Below are positions 1 through 13,940 of a stretch of 64,000 bases of DNA, in pieces (within the stretch, counting starts at the first letter, position 1; each line of letters begins with the position of its first letter). Below the pieces are notes generated by a model. That model did no database searches, was not told the DNA's origin, and saw only the letters and a list, made by a program, of their open reading frames with translations. Source of the stretch: Gammaproteobacteria bacterium (GTDB taxonomy: Bacteria > Pseudomonadota > Gammaproteobacteria > Pseudomonadales > UBA5518). A program made the translations under genes and the position numbers. The stretch is taken from contig JADIYI010000008.1 of the NCBI GenBank assembly GCA_016705365.1, positions 62,001-126,000 on the forward strand, in the 5' to 3' direction.

Positions 1-5
1 ATGCT

Positions 6-2102
6 TCAGGTCTTGCTCTTGGCGATGATGCCTTCGGCGATGTTGTTCGGCGTTTCCGCGTACTTCTTGAACTCCATCGTGTAGGTGGCACGACCCTGGG
101 TGGCCGAGCGCAGATCGGTCGCGTAACCGAACATCTCGGACAACGGAACTTCGGCCGTGATGACCTTGCCGGAAGAGCTGTCATCCATGCCCTGGATCAT
201 GCCACGGCGACGGTTGAGATCGCCGATCACATCGCCCATATAATCTTCCGGCGTAACCACCTCAACGGCCATGATGGGTTCGAGCAGTACCGGATCGGCT
301 TTCTTGGCGCCGTCCTTTACCGCCATCGAACCGGCAATCTTGAACGCCATTTCGTTGGAGTCGACTTCGTGGAAGGAGCCGTCAAAAATGGTCACCTTCA
401 TCGCGAGCAGCGGATAACCGGCAATCACGCCGTTCTTCAACTGCTCACGCACGCCCTTGTCGACAGCGGGGATGTATTCCTTGGGTACCGTACCCCCGAC
501 AACCTCGTTGTGAAATTCGTATTCCGAATCCGCCGGCAGTGGCTCGAGACGCAGCCAAACGTGACCGTATTGTCCGCGACCGCCCGACTGGCGCACGAAT
601 TTGCCTTCCACCTCAACGCTCTTGCGGATGGTTTCACGGTAGGCCACCTGCGGCTTGCCCACGTTCGCTTCGACGTTGAATTCGCGTCTCATCCGGTCGA
701 CGATGATCTCCAGATGCAACTCGCCCATGCCGGAGATAATCGTCTGGCTGGATTCCTCGTCGGTATGCACCCGGAAAGAAGGATCTTCCTGCGCGAGCTT
801 GCTGAGTGCAATGCCCATTTTTTCCTGATCGACCTTGGTCTTTGGCTCCACTGCGACCGAGATCACCGGCTCCGGGAACTCCATGCGCTCCAGGGTGATT
901 TTCCTGTCTATCGAACACAGCGTGTCGCCGGTCGACACGTCTTTCAGGCCGATAGCTGCCGCAATATCACCGGCCAGCACTTCCTTGATTTCGCTGCGCT
1001 GGTTGGCGTGCATCTGCACCATCCGCCCGACACGCTCCTTGCGGTCCTTCACCGTGTTGTAGACGCCCGATCCACTCTCCAGGACGCCGGAATAGACCCG
1101 GAAAAACGTCAGGGTACCCACGAACGGGTCAGTCGCGATCTTGAATGCCAGGGCGGCAAACGGCGCCTTGTCATCCGCCGGGCAATTGACCGCCGTGCCA
1201 TCCTCGAGGATACCCTCGATCGGCTTGACCTCTGTGGGCGCGGGCAGGTAGTCGATTACCGCGTCCAGCATCGCCTGGACGCCCTTGTTCTTGAACGCCG
1301 AGCCACCGAGCACCGGTACGATTTCACTGCGGATCGTGCGCGTGCGCAAGCCCCACTTGATCTCTTCCTCGGTGAGCGGCGTACCTTCAAGGTATTTTTC
1401 CATCAACTCATCCGACGCTTCCGCCGCGGCCTCGACCAGACCCTCGTGCAACTTGGCACACTCATCGGCCATGCTCGCCGGGATGGACCCATACTCAAAG
1501 CTGAGGCCCTGGTCTGCCTCATTCCAGATGATCGCCTTCATTTTCACCAGGTCGACCACGCCGCTGAAGCCTTCTTCCGCGCCGATCGTCATCTGGATAG
1601 GCACGGCATTGGCGCCCAGGCGGTCCCTGACCTGGTTGACCACGCGCATGAAGTCCGCGCCGGCGCGATCCATCTTGTTGACAAAAATCACCCGCGGCAC
1701 CGCGTACTTGTTGGCCTGGCGCCAGACCGTTTCGGTTTGCGGCTGTACGCCCGAACACCCGCACAGCACAACGACCGCGGCATCGAGAACCCGCAGCGAA
1801 CGCTCCACCTCGATGGTGAAATCGACGTGCCCGGGTGTGTCGATGATATTGATCCGATGCTCGTCGAACTGACGGTTCATGCCAAACCAGAAACAAGTGG
1901 TGGCAGCCGAGGTGATCGTAATGCCGCGCTCCTGTTCCTGCGCCATCCAGTCCATGGTGGCGGCGCCATCGTGCACCTCACCGAGTTTGTGCGATACGCC
2001 GGTGTAGAACAGCACGCGCTCGGTTGTGGTGGTCTTGCCCGCGTCGATATGCGCGACAATGCCGATATTGCGATAGCGTTTGATAGGTGTCTTGCGAGCC
2101 AC
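6..2102 (-). CDS. fusA: Elongation factor G
   Basis: Translational GTPase that moves tRNA and mRNA through the ribosome after peptide transfer and, with RRF, splits post-termination ribosomes. The 698-residue protein is full length. Visible GTPase motifs are the P-loop AHIDAGKT (residues 17-24), the RGITITSAATT switch I segment (about 60-69), DTPGH (88-92) and NKMD (142-145), followed by the usual EF-G domains II-V. It is the last gene of the rpsL-rpsG-fusA str operon, 34 bp downstream of rpsG. Its stop codon lies 6 bp from the window edge, where tufA would normally follow, so the missing neighbour may reflect a contig break at a duplicated tuf gene (inference). Confidence 0.98.
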   Translation of the reverse strand: MARKTPIKRYRNIGIVAHIDAGKTTTTERVLFYTGVSHKLGEVHDGAATMDWMAQEQERGITITSAATTCFWFGMNRQFDEHRINIIDTPGHVDFTIEVERSLRVLDAAVVVLCGCSGVQPQTETVWRQANKYAVPRVIFVNKMDRAGADFMRVVNQVRDRLGANAVPIQMTIGAEEGFSGVVDLVKMKAIIWNEADQGLSFEYGSIPASMADECAKLHEGLVEAAAEASDELMEKYLEGTPLTEEEIKWGLRTRTIRSEIVPVLGGSAFKNKGVQAMLDAVIDYLPAPTEVKPIEGILEDGTAVNCPADDKAPFAALAFKIATDPFVGTLTFFRVYSGVLESGSGVYNTVKDRKERVGRMVQMHANQRSEIKEVLAGDIAAAIGLKDVSTGDTLCSIDRKITLERMEFPEPVISVAVEPKTKVDQEKMGIALSKLAQEDPSFRVHTDEESSQTIISGMGELHLEIIVDRMRREFNVEANVGKPQVAYRETIRKSVEVEGKFVRQSGGRGQYGHVWLRLEPLPADSEYEFHNEVVGGTVPKEYIPAVDKGVREQLKNGVIAGYPLLAMKVTIFDGSFHEVDSNEMAFKIAGSMAVKDGAKKADPVLLEPIMAVEVVTPEDYMGDVIGDLNRRRGMIQGMDDSSSGKVITAEVPLSEMFGYATDLRSATQGRATYTMEFKKYAETPNNIAEGIIAKSKT

Positions 2103-2136
2103 GTCAGTACCTCAAGTTCATGTATGCCGCTGAATG

Positions 2137-2607
2137 TCAGAAGCGGTAATGCGAGAACGCCTTGTTGGCCTCTGCCATCCGGTGCGTGTCTTCCCGCTTC
2201 TTGACCGCAGCGCCACGGCCCTGACAGGCATCGATCAATTCGCCCGCAAGCCGCTGCGGCATGGATTTCTCACCACGCGCACGCGCGTAATCGACCAGCC
2301 AGCGCATAGCCAGCGCCTGCTGGCGCGATACCCGGACCTCAACGGGAACCTGGTAGGTCGCACCACCCACGCGTCGCGACTTCACCTCGACCATCGGCGC
2401 GACATTGGCCAGCGCCTCCTCGAACACGCTGACCGGGTCGCGCTTCATGCGCTCCTCGACCATTTCGAGCGCGCCGTAAACGATCCGCTCGGCGAGCGAC
2501 TTCTTGCCGCTGATCATGACGTGATTCATGAATTTGGCGAGAGTGACACTGCCGAATTTGGGATCGGGCAGGATGTCACGCTTTGCAGCTACGCGTCTTC
2601 TTGGCAT
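2137..2607 (-). CDS. rpsG: 30S ribosomal protein S7
   Basis: Primary 16S rRNA-binding protein that nucleates assembly of the 30S head and lies near the E site. The length of 156 residues is normal, and the start MPRRRVAAKRDILPDPKFGS is the classic S7 N-terminus. It lies between rpsL and fusA. The 108-bp gap to rpsL is the place where, in E. coli, S7 binds its own mRNA to repress translation; I infer but cannot prove the same control here. Confidence 0.98.
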   Translation of the reverse strand: MPRRRVAAKRDILPDPKFGSVTLAKFMNHVMISGKKSLAERIVYGALEMVEERMKRDPVSVFEEALANVAPMVEVKSRRVGGATYQVPVEVRVSRQQALAMRWLVDYARARGEKSMPQRLAGELIDACQGRGAAVKKREDTHRMAEANKAFSHYRF

Positions 2608-2715
2608 TTCACACCTCTCGGTTCTTCAGGCTTACCGGGACTGCCTTCAGCGTTTCATCGCTGTGGGCCCGACCTTACTTCACTATGGAAAGCTGCCCGC
2701 AAGGGCAGCGGAAAA

Positions 2716-3090
2716 TCAGGACTTCGGCCGTTTTGCTCCGTACTTCGAGCGGCGCTGGCGACGACCGCTCACACCAGCCGTGTCCAGGGTTCCGCGGACA
2801 GTGTGATAACGCACACCCGGCAGATCCTTTACCCGGCCACCGCGAATCAGCACAACACTGTGCTCCTGAAGGTTATGGCCTTCACCGCCGATATAGGAAG
2901 TCACTTCGAAGCCGCTGGTCAATCTCACCCTGCACACCTTGCGCAGCGCGGAGTTCGGCTTTTTCGGCGTCGTCGTGTAAACGCGCGTGCACACACCGCG
3001 TCGCTGCGGACAGCCCTGCAGCGCCGGCACGTTGCTTTTCTCGACCTTGCGCTGCCTCGGCTTGCGAACCAGCTGATTGATCGTCGCCAT
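2716..3090 (-). CDS. rpsL: 30S ribosomal protein S12
   Basis: Decoding-centre protein of the small subunit. It has 124 residues and starts MATINQLVRKPR. Lys43 in TPKKPNSALRK and Lys88 in GGRVKDLPGVRYH, the residues most often changed in streptomycin-resistant mutants, are both wild type, so a streptomycin-sensitive S12 is expected. It is the first gene of the str operon and lies 192 bp downstream of rpoC on the same strand, so read-through from rpoBC is possible. Confidence 0.98.
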   Translation of the reverse strand: MATINQLVRKPRQRKVEKSNVPALQGCPQRRGVCTRVYTTTPKKPNSALRKVCRVRLTSGFEVTSYIGGEGHNLQEHSVVLIRGGRVKDLPGVRYHTVRGTLDTAGVSGRRQRRSKYGAKRPKS

Positions 3091-3282
3091 TTAATACTCC
3101 GATAAAGGTCTGCGCCCCGATTATGGGGGACGCATGAATAATTGTGGTCTCCATACCACCGCTCGCTGATGTCGATGTCGCGTCATCACCAGCCGTTTTT
3201 GCGGAGGCGGAATTCTAAAGATGCTTCGAGGGAGCGTCAATACAGGCAACCGGGGGATACCCCGGCGCCTTGAATATTACCG

Positions 3283-7530
<4,248 letters not shown>

Positions 7531-7566
7531 GGCCCTTCCTCCGCGTATTGCTGTCTGGCTTCGGCG

Positions 7567-10500
7567 TTAATCGGTCTCTAGCTCGATATCGATGCCGAGC
7601 GAGCGGATTTCCTTGACGAGCACGTTGAAGGATTCCGGCATTCCCGGCTCCATACGATGGTCGCCATCAACGATATTCTTGTACATCCGCGTGCGCCCGT
7701 TCACATCGTCCGACTTGACGGTGAGCATTTCCTGCAGCGTATACGCAGCGCCATACGCCTCCAGTGCCCAGACTTCCATCTCTCCGAAACGCTGTCCGCC
7801 AAACTGCGCCTTGCCGCCCAGGGGTTGCTGCGTCACCAGGCTGTAGGATCCGGTGGAACGCGCGTGCATCTTGTCATCAACGAGGTGATTGAGCTTGAGC
7901 ACGTACATATAACCGACCGTCACGGGACGCTCGAAACGCTCGCCGGTACGCCCATCGTGCAGGTACATCTGCCCGGTCTCGGGCTGCCCGGCGAGGGTCA
8001 GCAGCGCCTTGATTTCATCTTCCGCAGCACCGTCGAATACCGGGGTCGCCATCGGAACGCCCGCGCGCAGGTTTTCCGCCAGCTCGAGAACCTCACGATC
8101 GCTCAGCGACTTCAGATCAACCTGCTGACCGCCGCCCGTACTGTAGATCTCGTCAAGGAAACGTCGGATCTCGATTACCTTGCGCTGCTCCCGGAGCATT
8201 TCGTCGATCTTCTGCCCGAGCCCTTTGGCCGCGAGCCCGAGGTGTGCCTCGAGGATCTGGCCCACGTTCATCCGCGAAGGTACGCCGAGCGGGTTCAGCA
8301 CGATGTCCACCGGCACTCCCGACTCGTCATGCGGCATATCCTCCTCGGGCATGATCACCGAGATCACGCCTTTGTTGCCGTGACGGCCCGCCATCTTGTC
8401 ACCCGGCTGCACGCGCCGCTTGACTGCAAGATATACCTTGACGATTTTCAGCACGCCGGGCGCAAGGTCGTCACCACTCTGGAGCTTGCGCTTCTTTTCG
8501 TCGAAACGACGCTCGATATCCTGGCTACGCTCCTCGAGATTGCTCTCCGCGGATTCGATCTGCGCATTGAGCTCCTCGCTGGCCATACGCAGCTTGAACC
8601 ATTGTTCGTGCTCGAGTGCATCGAGATGCTCGACCGTCAGCACCGCATCCTTTTTCAGACCCGGCCCGCTGACAACCTTGTTGCCCGCCAGCTGGTTGCG
8701 CAGACGTGCCAGCGTTGCGTTCTCCACGATACGGTATTCGTCTTTCAGATCCTTGCGGAACTGGTCGAGCTGCGATTTTTCGATCTGCAGCGCGCGCGGG
8801 TCGCGTGACAGGCCTTCGCGCGTGAACACCTGCACATCGATGACCGTACCCTTGGTCCCGGACGGCACGCGCAGCGAGGTGTCTTTCACATCGGAGGCTT
8901 TTTCGCCAAAGATAGCCCGCAGCAGTTTCTCTTCCGGTGTCAGCTGCGTTTCGCCCTTCGGTGTCACCTTGCCTACCAGGATGTCGCCCGCATTGACCTC
9001 GGCGCCGATATAGACGATGCCCGATTCGTCGAGTTTCGCCAGTGCGCCTTCACCAACGTTGGGTATATCGGCGGTGATTTCCTCCGGTCCCAGCTTGGTA
9101 TCGCGCGCAACGCAGCTGAGTTCCTGGATGTGGATCGTCGTGAAGCGATCTTCGCGCACCACTCGCTCGGAGATGAGAATGGAATCCTCGAAGTTGTAGC
9201 CATTCCACGGCATGAACGCGATGCGCATGTTCTGGCCGAGCGCCAGTTCGCCCAGATCAACCGATGGCCCGTCCGCCAGGATATCGTCGCGAGCAACGAT
9301 GTCCCCCTGACGTACCACCGGACGCTGGTTGATGCAGGTGTTCTGGTTGGAGCGCGTGTACTTGGTGAGGTTGTAGATATCCACACCCACTTCGCCGCTG
9401 CCGATTTCAGACTCCTTGACCCGCACCACGATGCGGCCTGCATCCACACTCTCGATCTCGCCGCCGCGCCGCGCGACCACGCAAACGCCGGAATCGCGCG
9501 CCACGAGACGCTCGATGCCCGTGCCTACCAGCGGCTTTTCCGTCCGCAGGGTCGGGACCGCCTGGCGCTGCATGTTCGAACCCATCAGAGCACGGTTTGC
9601 GTCATCGTGCTCGAGGAACGGTATCAGCGAGGCGGCCACCGAAACCACCTGCTTCGGCGATACGTCCATGTAATCGACACGATCGGGGGGCATGACAGTG
9701 AATTCGTTCTGGTGACGAACCGCAACCAGGTCATCCACCAGCTTGCGATTCCTGTCGACGGCTGCAGACGCCTGCGCAATGACGTGCTCGGCCTCGTTGA
9801 TCGCCGACAGATACTCGATTTCATCCGTTACCTTGCAATCGACCACTTTGCGATACGGTGACTCCAGAAACCCGTAGCGGTTGGTGCGTGCAAATGTCGC
9901 CAGCGAGTTGATCAGCCCTATGTTCGGGCCTTCCGGCGTCTCGATCGGGCATACGCGACCATAATGCGTCGGATGCACGTCACGGACTTCAAACCCCGCG
10001 CGCTCGCGGGTAAGACCACCCGGTCCCAGCGCCGATACGCGACGCTTGTGCGTCACCTCCGACAACGGGTTGTTCTGATCCATGAACTGGGACAACTGGC
10101 TCGAGCCAAAAAACTCCTTGATCGCCGCAGCCACCGGCTTCGCATTGATCAGGTCCTGAGGCATCAAGGCTTCCGATTCCGCGAGATTCAATCGCTCCTT
10201 GACCGCTCGCTCCACACGTACCAAGCCCACGCGGAACTGGTTTTCGGCCATCTCACCAACCGAGCGCACGCGGCGGTTACCGAGGTGATCGATGTCATCT
10301 ACCACACCCTTGCCGTTGCGGATCGCGATCAGTGCCTTGAGGACTTCCACGATATCCTCGCGGCTCAAGACACCCGAGCCCTCGACCTCTTCGCGTCCGA
10401 GACGCCGATTGAACTTCATGCGCCCGACCTCGGACAGATCGTAGCGATCCGCCGAGAAGAACAGGTTGTTGAACAGGTTTTCCGCCGACTCCTTGGTCGG

Positions 10501-11649
10501 GGGCTCTCCCGGACGCATCATGCGGTAAATCTCCACCAGCGCCTCGAGCGGAGTACGCGTCGGGTCAGAGCGAAGCGTTTCGGACACAAACGGCCCGCAA
10601 TCCAGCTCGTTCGTATAGATCGTCTCGATGCGAACCACGCCTTTCGCCGCCAGGCGGCCCATGAGATCCGCGGTGATTTCGCTGTTGCAGTCGGCAAGCA
10701 CTTCGCCGGTTTCAGTGTCCACGATGTCGCGGGCCAGGGAGCGTCCGACAAGATACTCCGGGGGAACCGGAAGCGTATCGAGCTTCGCCTTTTCCATCAA
10801 CCGGATGTGACGGGCCGTGACACGGCGTCCGCGCTCGACGATGACATTGCCTTTTTCGTCGAGGATATCGAATGCCGCAACCTCGCCCCGCAGCCTTTCG
10901 GCCACCAGTTCAAGCACCCAGTTCCCGTTCTTGTCGGCGTTGAAAACGTTCGTGTCATAGAACATCTCGAGCACTTCCTGTGCCCCATAGCCAAGCGCGC
11001 GCAACAGGATCGTCGCCGGAAGCTTGCGGCGACGGTCAATTCGCACAAACACCAGGTCTTTCGGGTCGAACTCGAAGTCCAGCCACGAGCCGCGGTAAGG
11101 GATGATGCGCGCGGAGTAAAGCAGCTTGCCGGACGAATGGGTCTTGCCCTTGTCATGATCGAAAAACACACCCGGCGAACGGTGCAGCTGCGATACGACA
11201 ACCCGCTCGGTGCCGTTGATGACGAACGTTCCGTTCTCCGTCATCAGCGGGATTTCTCCCATGTAAACTTCCTGTTCCTTGATGTCCTTGATACTGCGGG
11301 CAGAGGACTCCCGGTCATATATGATGAGGCGCACCCGCACGCGCAGCGGAACCGCATACGTGGCTCCGCGAAGCTGGCACTCCTTCACATCGAAGACCGG
11401 GTTGCCGAGCGTGTAATCCACGTACTCGAGCGCGGCATTGCCGGAATAGCTGACGATCGGAAACACGGAGCGGAACGCCCCGTGCAGCCCGCTCTCCTCG
11501 CGCGCGGAAGGATGCACATCCGTCTGCGTGAACTGCTTGTAGGAATCGCGCTGGATGGCCAGCAGGAACGGGACCTCCATTCCCTCGGGCAGTTTCAGTT
11601 TTCCGAAATCCTTGCGGATCCGCTTTCTCTCGGTGTAGGAGTAAGACAT
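7567..11649 (-). CDS. rpoB: DNA-directed RNA polymerase subunit beta
   Basis: Second catalytic subunit of RNA polymerase, 1360 residues, starting MSYSYTERKRIRKDFGKL. The rifampicin-binding cluster is wild type (SSQLSQFMDQNNPLSE, then HKRR and SALGPGG), so rifampicin sensitivity is expected. The GDKMAGRHGNKG active-site region is intact. It is separated from rplL by 165 bp holding a strong hairpin, the usual place of the attenuator that lowers RNA polymerase output relative to ribosomal proteins. Confidence 0.99.
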   Translation of the reverse strand: MSYSYTERKRIRKDFGKLKLPEGMEVPFLLAIQRDSYKQFTQTDVHPSAREESGLHGAFRSVFPIVSYSGNAALEYVDYTLGNPVFDVKECQLRGATYAVPLRVRVRLIIYDRESSARSIKDIKEQEVYMGEIPLMTENGTFVINGTERVVVSQLHRSPGVFFDHDKGKTHSSGKLLYSARIIPYRGSWLDFEFDPKDLVFVRIDRRRKLPATILLRALGYGAQEVLEMFYDTNVFNADKNGNWVLELVAERLRGEVAAFDILDEKGNVIVERGRRVTARHIRLMEKAKLDTLPVPPEYLVGRSLARDIVDTETGEVLADCNSEITADLMGRLAAKGVVRIETIYTNELDCGPFVSETLRSDPTRTPLEALVEIYRMMRPGEPPTKESAENLFNNLFFSADRYDLSEVGRMKFNRRLGREEVEGSGVLSREDIVEVLKALIAIRNGKGVVDDIDHLGNRRVRSVGEMAENQFRVGLVRVERAVKERLNLAESEALMPQDLINAKPVAAAIKEFFGSSQLSQFMDQNNPLSEVTHKRRVSALGPGGLTRERAGFEVRDVHPTHYGRVCPIETPEGPNIGLINSLATFARTNRYGFLESPYRKVVDCKVTDEIEYLSAINEAEHVIAQASAAVDRNRKLVDDLVAVRHQNEFTVMPPDRVDYMDVSPKQVVSVAASLIPFLEHDDANRALMGSNMQRQAVPTLRTEKPLVGTGIERLVARDSGVCVVARRGGEIESVDAGRIVVRVKESEIGSGEVGVDIYNLTKYTRSNQNTCINQRPVVRQGDIVARDDILADGPSVDLGELALGQNMRIAFMPWNGYNFEDSILISERVVREDRFTTIHIQELSCVARDTKLGPEEITADIPNVGEGALAKLDESGIVYIGAEVNAGDILVGKVTPKGETQLTPEEKLLRAIFGEKASDVKDTSLRVPSGTKGTVIDVQVFTREGLSRDPRALQIEKSQLDQFRKDLKDEYRIVENATLARLRNQLAGNKVVSGPGLKKDAVLTVEHLDALEHEQWFKLRMASEELNAQIESAESNLEERSQDIERRFDEKKRKLQSGDDLAPGVLKIVKVYLAVKRRVQPGDKMAGRHGNKGVISVIMPEEDMPHDESGVPVDIVLNPLGVPSRMNVGQILEAHLGLAAKGLGQKIDEMLREQRKVIEIRRFLDEIYSTGGGQQVDLKSLSDREVLELAENLRAGVPMATPVFDGAAEDEIKALLTLAGQPETGQMYLHDGRTGERFERPVTVGYMYVLKLNHLVDDKMHARSTGSYSLVTQQPLGGKAQFGGQRFGEMEVWALEAYGAAYTLQEMLTVKSDDVNGRTRMYKNIVDGDHRMEPGMPESFNVLVKEIRSLGIDIELETD

Positions 11650-11746
11650 CAGTTTTCCTCAGCTATTTGCCCGAGTCGTCGGTTGCATTCAACAGGCTCT
11701 TGAAAGGCGATCGTGCCTTTCAGCAACCCGCCGGAAACGGCGAAAA

Positions 11747-11769
11747 GGCCGGGGGCAGAACCCCCGGCC
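11747..11769 (-). terminator. rplL-rpoB intergenic attenuator hairpin
   Basis: On the minus strand GGCCGGGGG pairs perfectly with CCCCCGGCC across a five-base loop TTCTG and is followed by TTTTC. A 9-bp GC stem with a short U-run between rplL and rpoB fits the partial terminator known at this place in E. coli. Partial read-through would set the ratio of ribosomal proteins to RNA polymerase. The stem is seen directly; the function is inferred from position. Confidence 0.6.
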
Positions 11770-11814
11770 GCACGCATCGCCACAAAGTGGAAATGCAGGC
11801 CACTCTTTTCAAAC

Positions 11815-12192
11815 TCACTTGAGCTCGACGGTCGCGCCTGCTTCTTCCAGTTGCTTCTTGGCATCTTCCGCGTCTGCCTTGCTCACGCCTTCCTTTACGG
11901 TTGAGGGCGCGCCATCGACCAGATCCTTCGCTTCTTTCAGGCCGAGCCCGGTCAGTGCGCGAACAACCTTGATCACGTTGACTTTCTTTTCGCCGGTTTC
12001 CTTGAGGACCACATCGAATTCGGTCTGCTCCTCTTCAGGTGCTGCAGCTGCTGCCGCAGCGGCAGGCGCAGCGGCAACGGCTGCCGCTGCGGAAACGCCG
12101 AATTTCTCTTCCATTGCGGAAATGAGCTCAACAACGTCCATCACGCTCATCGCAGCAATTGCATTCAGAATGTCATCTTTGGACAGTGCCAT
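11815..12192 (-). CDS. rplL: 50S ribosomal protein L7/L12
   Basis: Multicopy stalk protein that recruits translational GTPases. It has 125 residues: an N-terminal dimerisation domain (MALSKDDILNAIAAMSVMDV), an Ala-rich hinge (about residues 36-52) and the C-terminal domain with GLGLKEAKDLVDGAPSTVKE. It lies 53 bp after rplJ, as expected, and L10 binds it to form the stalk. Confidence 0.98.
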   Translation of the reverse strand: MALSKDDILNAIAAMSVMDVVELISAMEEKFGVSAAAAVAAAPAAAAAAAAPEEEQTEFDVVLKETGEKKVNVIKVVRALTGLGLKEAKDLVDGAPSTVKEGVSKADAEDAKKQLEEAGATVELK

Positions 12193-12245
12193 GACTTGTC
12201 ACTCCTGGTTGATTGTCAAATGTCGAAAAAGCCAAATCCCATCCG

Positions 12246-12773
12246 CTATGCGGCTTGCTTCTGATCCCGGACCGCAGCCAGGGTACGGACAAACTTGCCC
12301 GGCACCTCGTTGATCGTCCGCACGAGCTTGGCTACCGGTGCTTGCATGACACTCATGAGCATCGATATCGCCTGATCGCGCGTCGGCAGCGACGCCAGAG
12401 CGTCGATCTGCCCAGGTCCCATCAGCCGGCCACTTACCGCCAATGCCTTGATTTCAAAGGCTTCTACCTGCTTGGCAAAATCCTTGAAAAGACGTGCCGC
12501 TGCACCCGGGTCCTCCATCGAGAACGCGAGAAGCGTGGGTCCCACCAGCGCCGGCACAATACATTCGAAGTCAGAGCCTTCGACCGCACGCCTCGCAAGG
12601 GTGTTGCGGACTACCCGCACCGTGACCCTGTTTGCGCGCGCCTGTTTGCGCAGTTCTGTGAGATTTGCCACGCTGACGCCACGTGCGTCAGCAATCACAA
12701 CGGACAGAGCATTGGTGGCGGTCTCTTTGACTTCAGCAACGATCGCTTTCTTGTCTTCGAGTCCTAGTGCCAC
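12246..12773 (-). CDS. rplJ: 50S ribosomal protein L10
   Basis: Stalk-base protein that anchors L7/L12 dimers to 23S rRNA. I chose the GTG at 12773, giving 175 residues starting (M)ALGLEDKKAIVAEV, because this matches the family N-terminus and an AGGAG lies 8 bases upstream. The longer open frame up to 12938 runs into the leader and is not like L10. The C-terminal helix that binds L12 is present. Feedback control is expected through the preceding leader. Confidence 0.96.
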   Translation of the reverse strand: MALGLEDKKAIVAEVKETATNALSVVIADARGVSVANLTELRKQARANRVTVRVVRNTLARRAVEGSDFECIVPALVGPTLLAFSMEDPGAAARLFKDFAKQVEAFEIKALAVSGRLMGPGQIDALASLPTRDQAISMLMSVMQAPVAKLVRTINEVPGKFVRTLAAVRDQKQAA

Positions 12774-13040
12774 TGGAGTTACTCCTGTGAAGCCGGCTGG
12801 ACGCCGGCGTTTACTTTCACTGCAAATCGGCTGGGGCCGTTCTGCAGCACGCTTTCGGTGTAGCACTCCAACCGCGTTAGCAATCGGGTTTCCACCATCT
12901 GCGTAGGCCAGCGCGGAGGCGCCGATTAACCCTTGCACTCCGCCGCTCTCCCGACCAGGGAGATGACTGCCGCTGATCCTTGCGATGGCATCCGGACCAT
13001 CCCTGGCGGACGCGGTGTGCTCTGGGGCCTACGGTCTTTG
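12774..13040 (-). promoter_or_regulatory. Ribosomal protein L10 leader
   Basis: The 471-bp gap between rplA and rplJ has no gene; its part nearest rplJ folds like an L10 leader. On the minus strand CGTAGGCC (13033-13026) is perfectly complementary to GGCCTACG (12909-12902), closing a large structured domain. A second hairpin, GCCGGC/GCCGGC (12792-12808), sits just before the rplJ ribosome site. In gammaproteobacteria the L10-L12 complex binds such a leader to repress its own translation. Pairing is seen in the sequence; the family assignment is inference from position. Nothing further is recognised in 13041-13244. Confidence 0.65.
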
Positions 13041-13244
13041 ATGGTCATGGCCTGTCTCGAAAGACGTTGTCCAAAGACCCCAAAGTCCCGGGGAGGTACG
13101 CGCCGGCGATTGCAACCCGTTCTCTGCGGGTCGCGTCGCGCATCCGGCCCTCCCAGCGATCGCCAGAATTTCCGGCGATCACCAATCAAAACAGTCTGTC
13201 GGGTCAAACAGTCGGCGCAAGGCCCACAGTCTGACCCGAGTACA

Positions 13245-13940
13245 TCAGGCTTCCAGGCTGGACTGGTCGATCACCAACCCCGGCCCCATCGTTGTCGAAA
13301 GAGTAACTTTCTTGACATAGGTTCCCTTGGCACTGGATGGCTTGCCTCGCTTGAGATCCGCCAGCAAGGCCTCGAGATTCTCCTTGACTGCACGCGCCTC
13401 GAAACCGACCTTGCCGATCGAACCGTGCACGATGCCATTCTTGTCGGTGCGATAGCGCACCTGGCCTGACTTTGCATTGCGCACTGCGGTCGCAACGTCC
13501 GGCGTTACCGTTCCGGTCTTGGGATTCGGCATGAGTCCGCGGGGCCCGAGAATCTGACCGAGCTGCCCGACGACCCGCATTGCGTCCGGGGAAGCAACTA
13601 CCACATCAAAATCCAGATTGCCCGCCTTGACCTGTTCGGCAAGATCTTCCATGCCCACCACGTCCGCACCCGCTGCACGCGCCGCTTCGGCGCTGGCACC
13701 TTGCGTGAACACCGCAACGCGCACCACCTTGCCGGCACCATGAGGCAGGGTGGTCGCACCACGAACCTGCTGGTCGGATTTGCGTGCATCAACACCCAGG
13801 TTGATTGCCACGTCGATCGATTCGGCGAATTTGCGCGTGGCGAGTTCGGCAAGCACCGAAACCGCCTCGTCTATGCCGTACTGCTTGCCTGGCGCGACTC
13901 TTTCGCGAATGGCGCGCTGTCTTTTGCTGATGCTGCCCAT
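13245..13940 (-). CDS. rplA: 50S ribosomal protein L1
   Basis: L1 stalk protein that helps release tRNA from the E site, and the translational repressor of the rplKA operon in E. coli. It has 231 residues, the normal length, with the family stretch GPRGLMPNPKTGTVT. The start ATG overlaps the rplK stop by one base (TAATG), a translational coupling arrangement. Confidence 0.98.
   Translation of the reverse strand: MGSISKRQRAIRERVAPGKQYGIDEAVSVLAELATRKFAESIDVAINLGVDARKSDQQVRGATTLPHGAGKVVRVAVFTQGASAEAARAAGADVVGMEDLAEQVKAGNLDFDVVVASPDAMRVVGQLGQILGPRGLMPNPKTGTVTPDVATAVRNAKSGQVRYRTDKNGIVHGSIGKVGFEARAVKENLEALLADLKRGKPSSAKGTYVKKVTLSTTMGPGLVIDQSSLEA

Noticed and set aside
369..2204. 611-codon open frame on the plus strand opposite fusA
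   Set aside because: It is the antisense of a conserved essential gene, with the His/Arg/Leu-rich composition usual for such shadows and no recognisable domain.
3250..3265. CCGGGG/CCCCGG hairpin after rpoC
   Set aside because: Only a 6-bp stem with no U-tract, so I do not call it a terminator; it may slow but not end transcription into rpsL.
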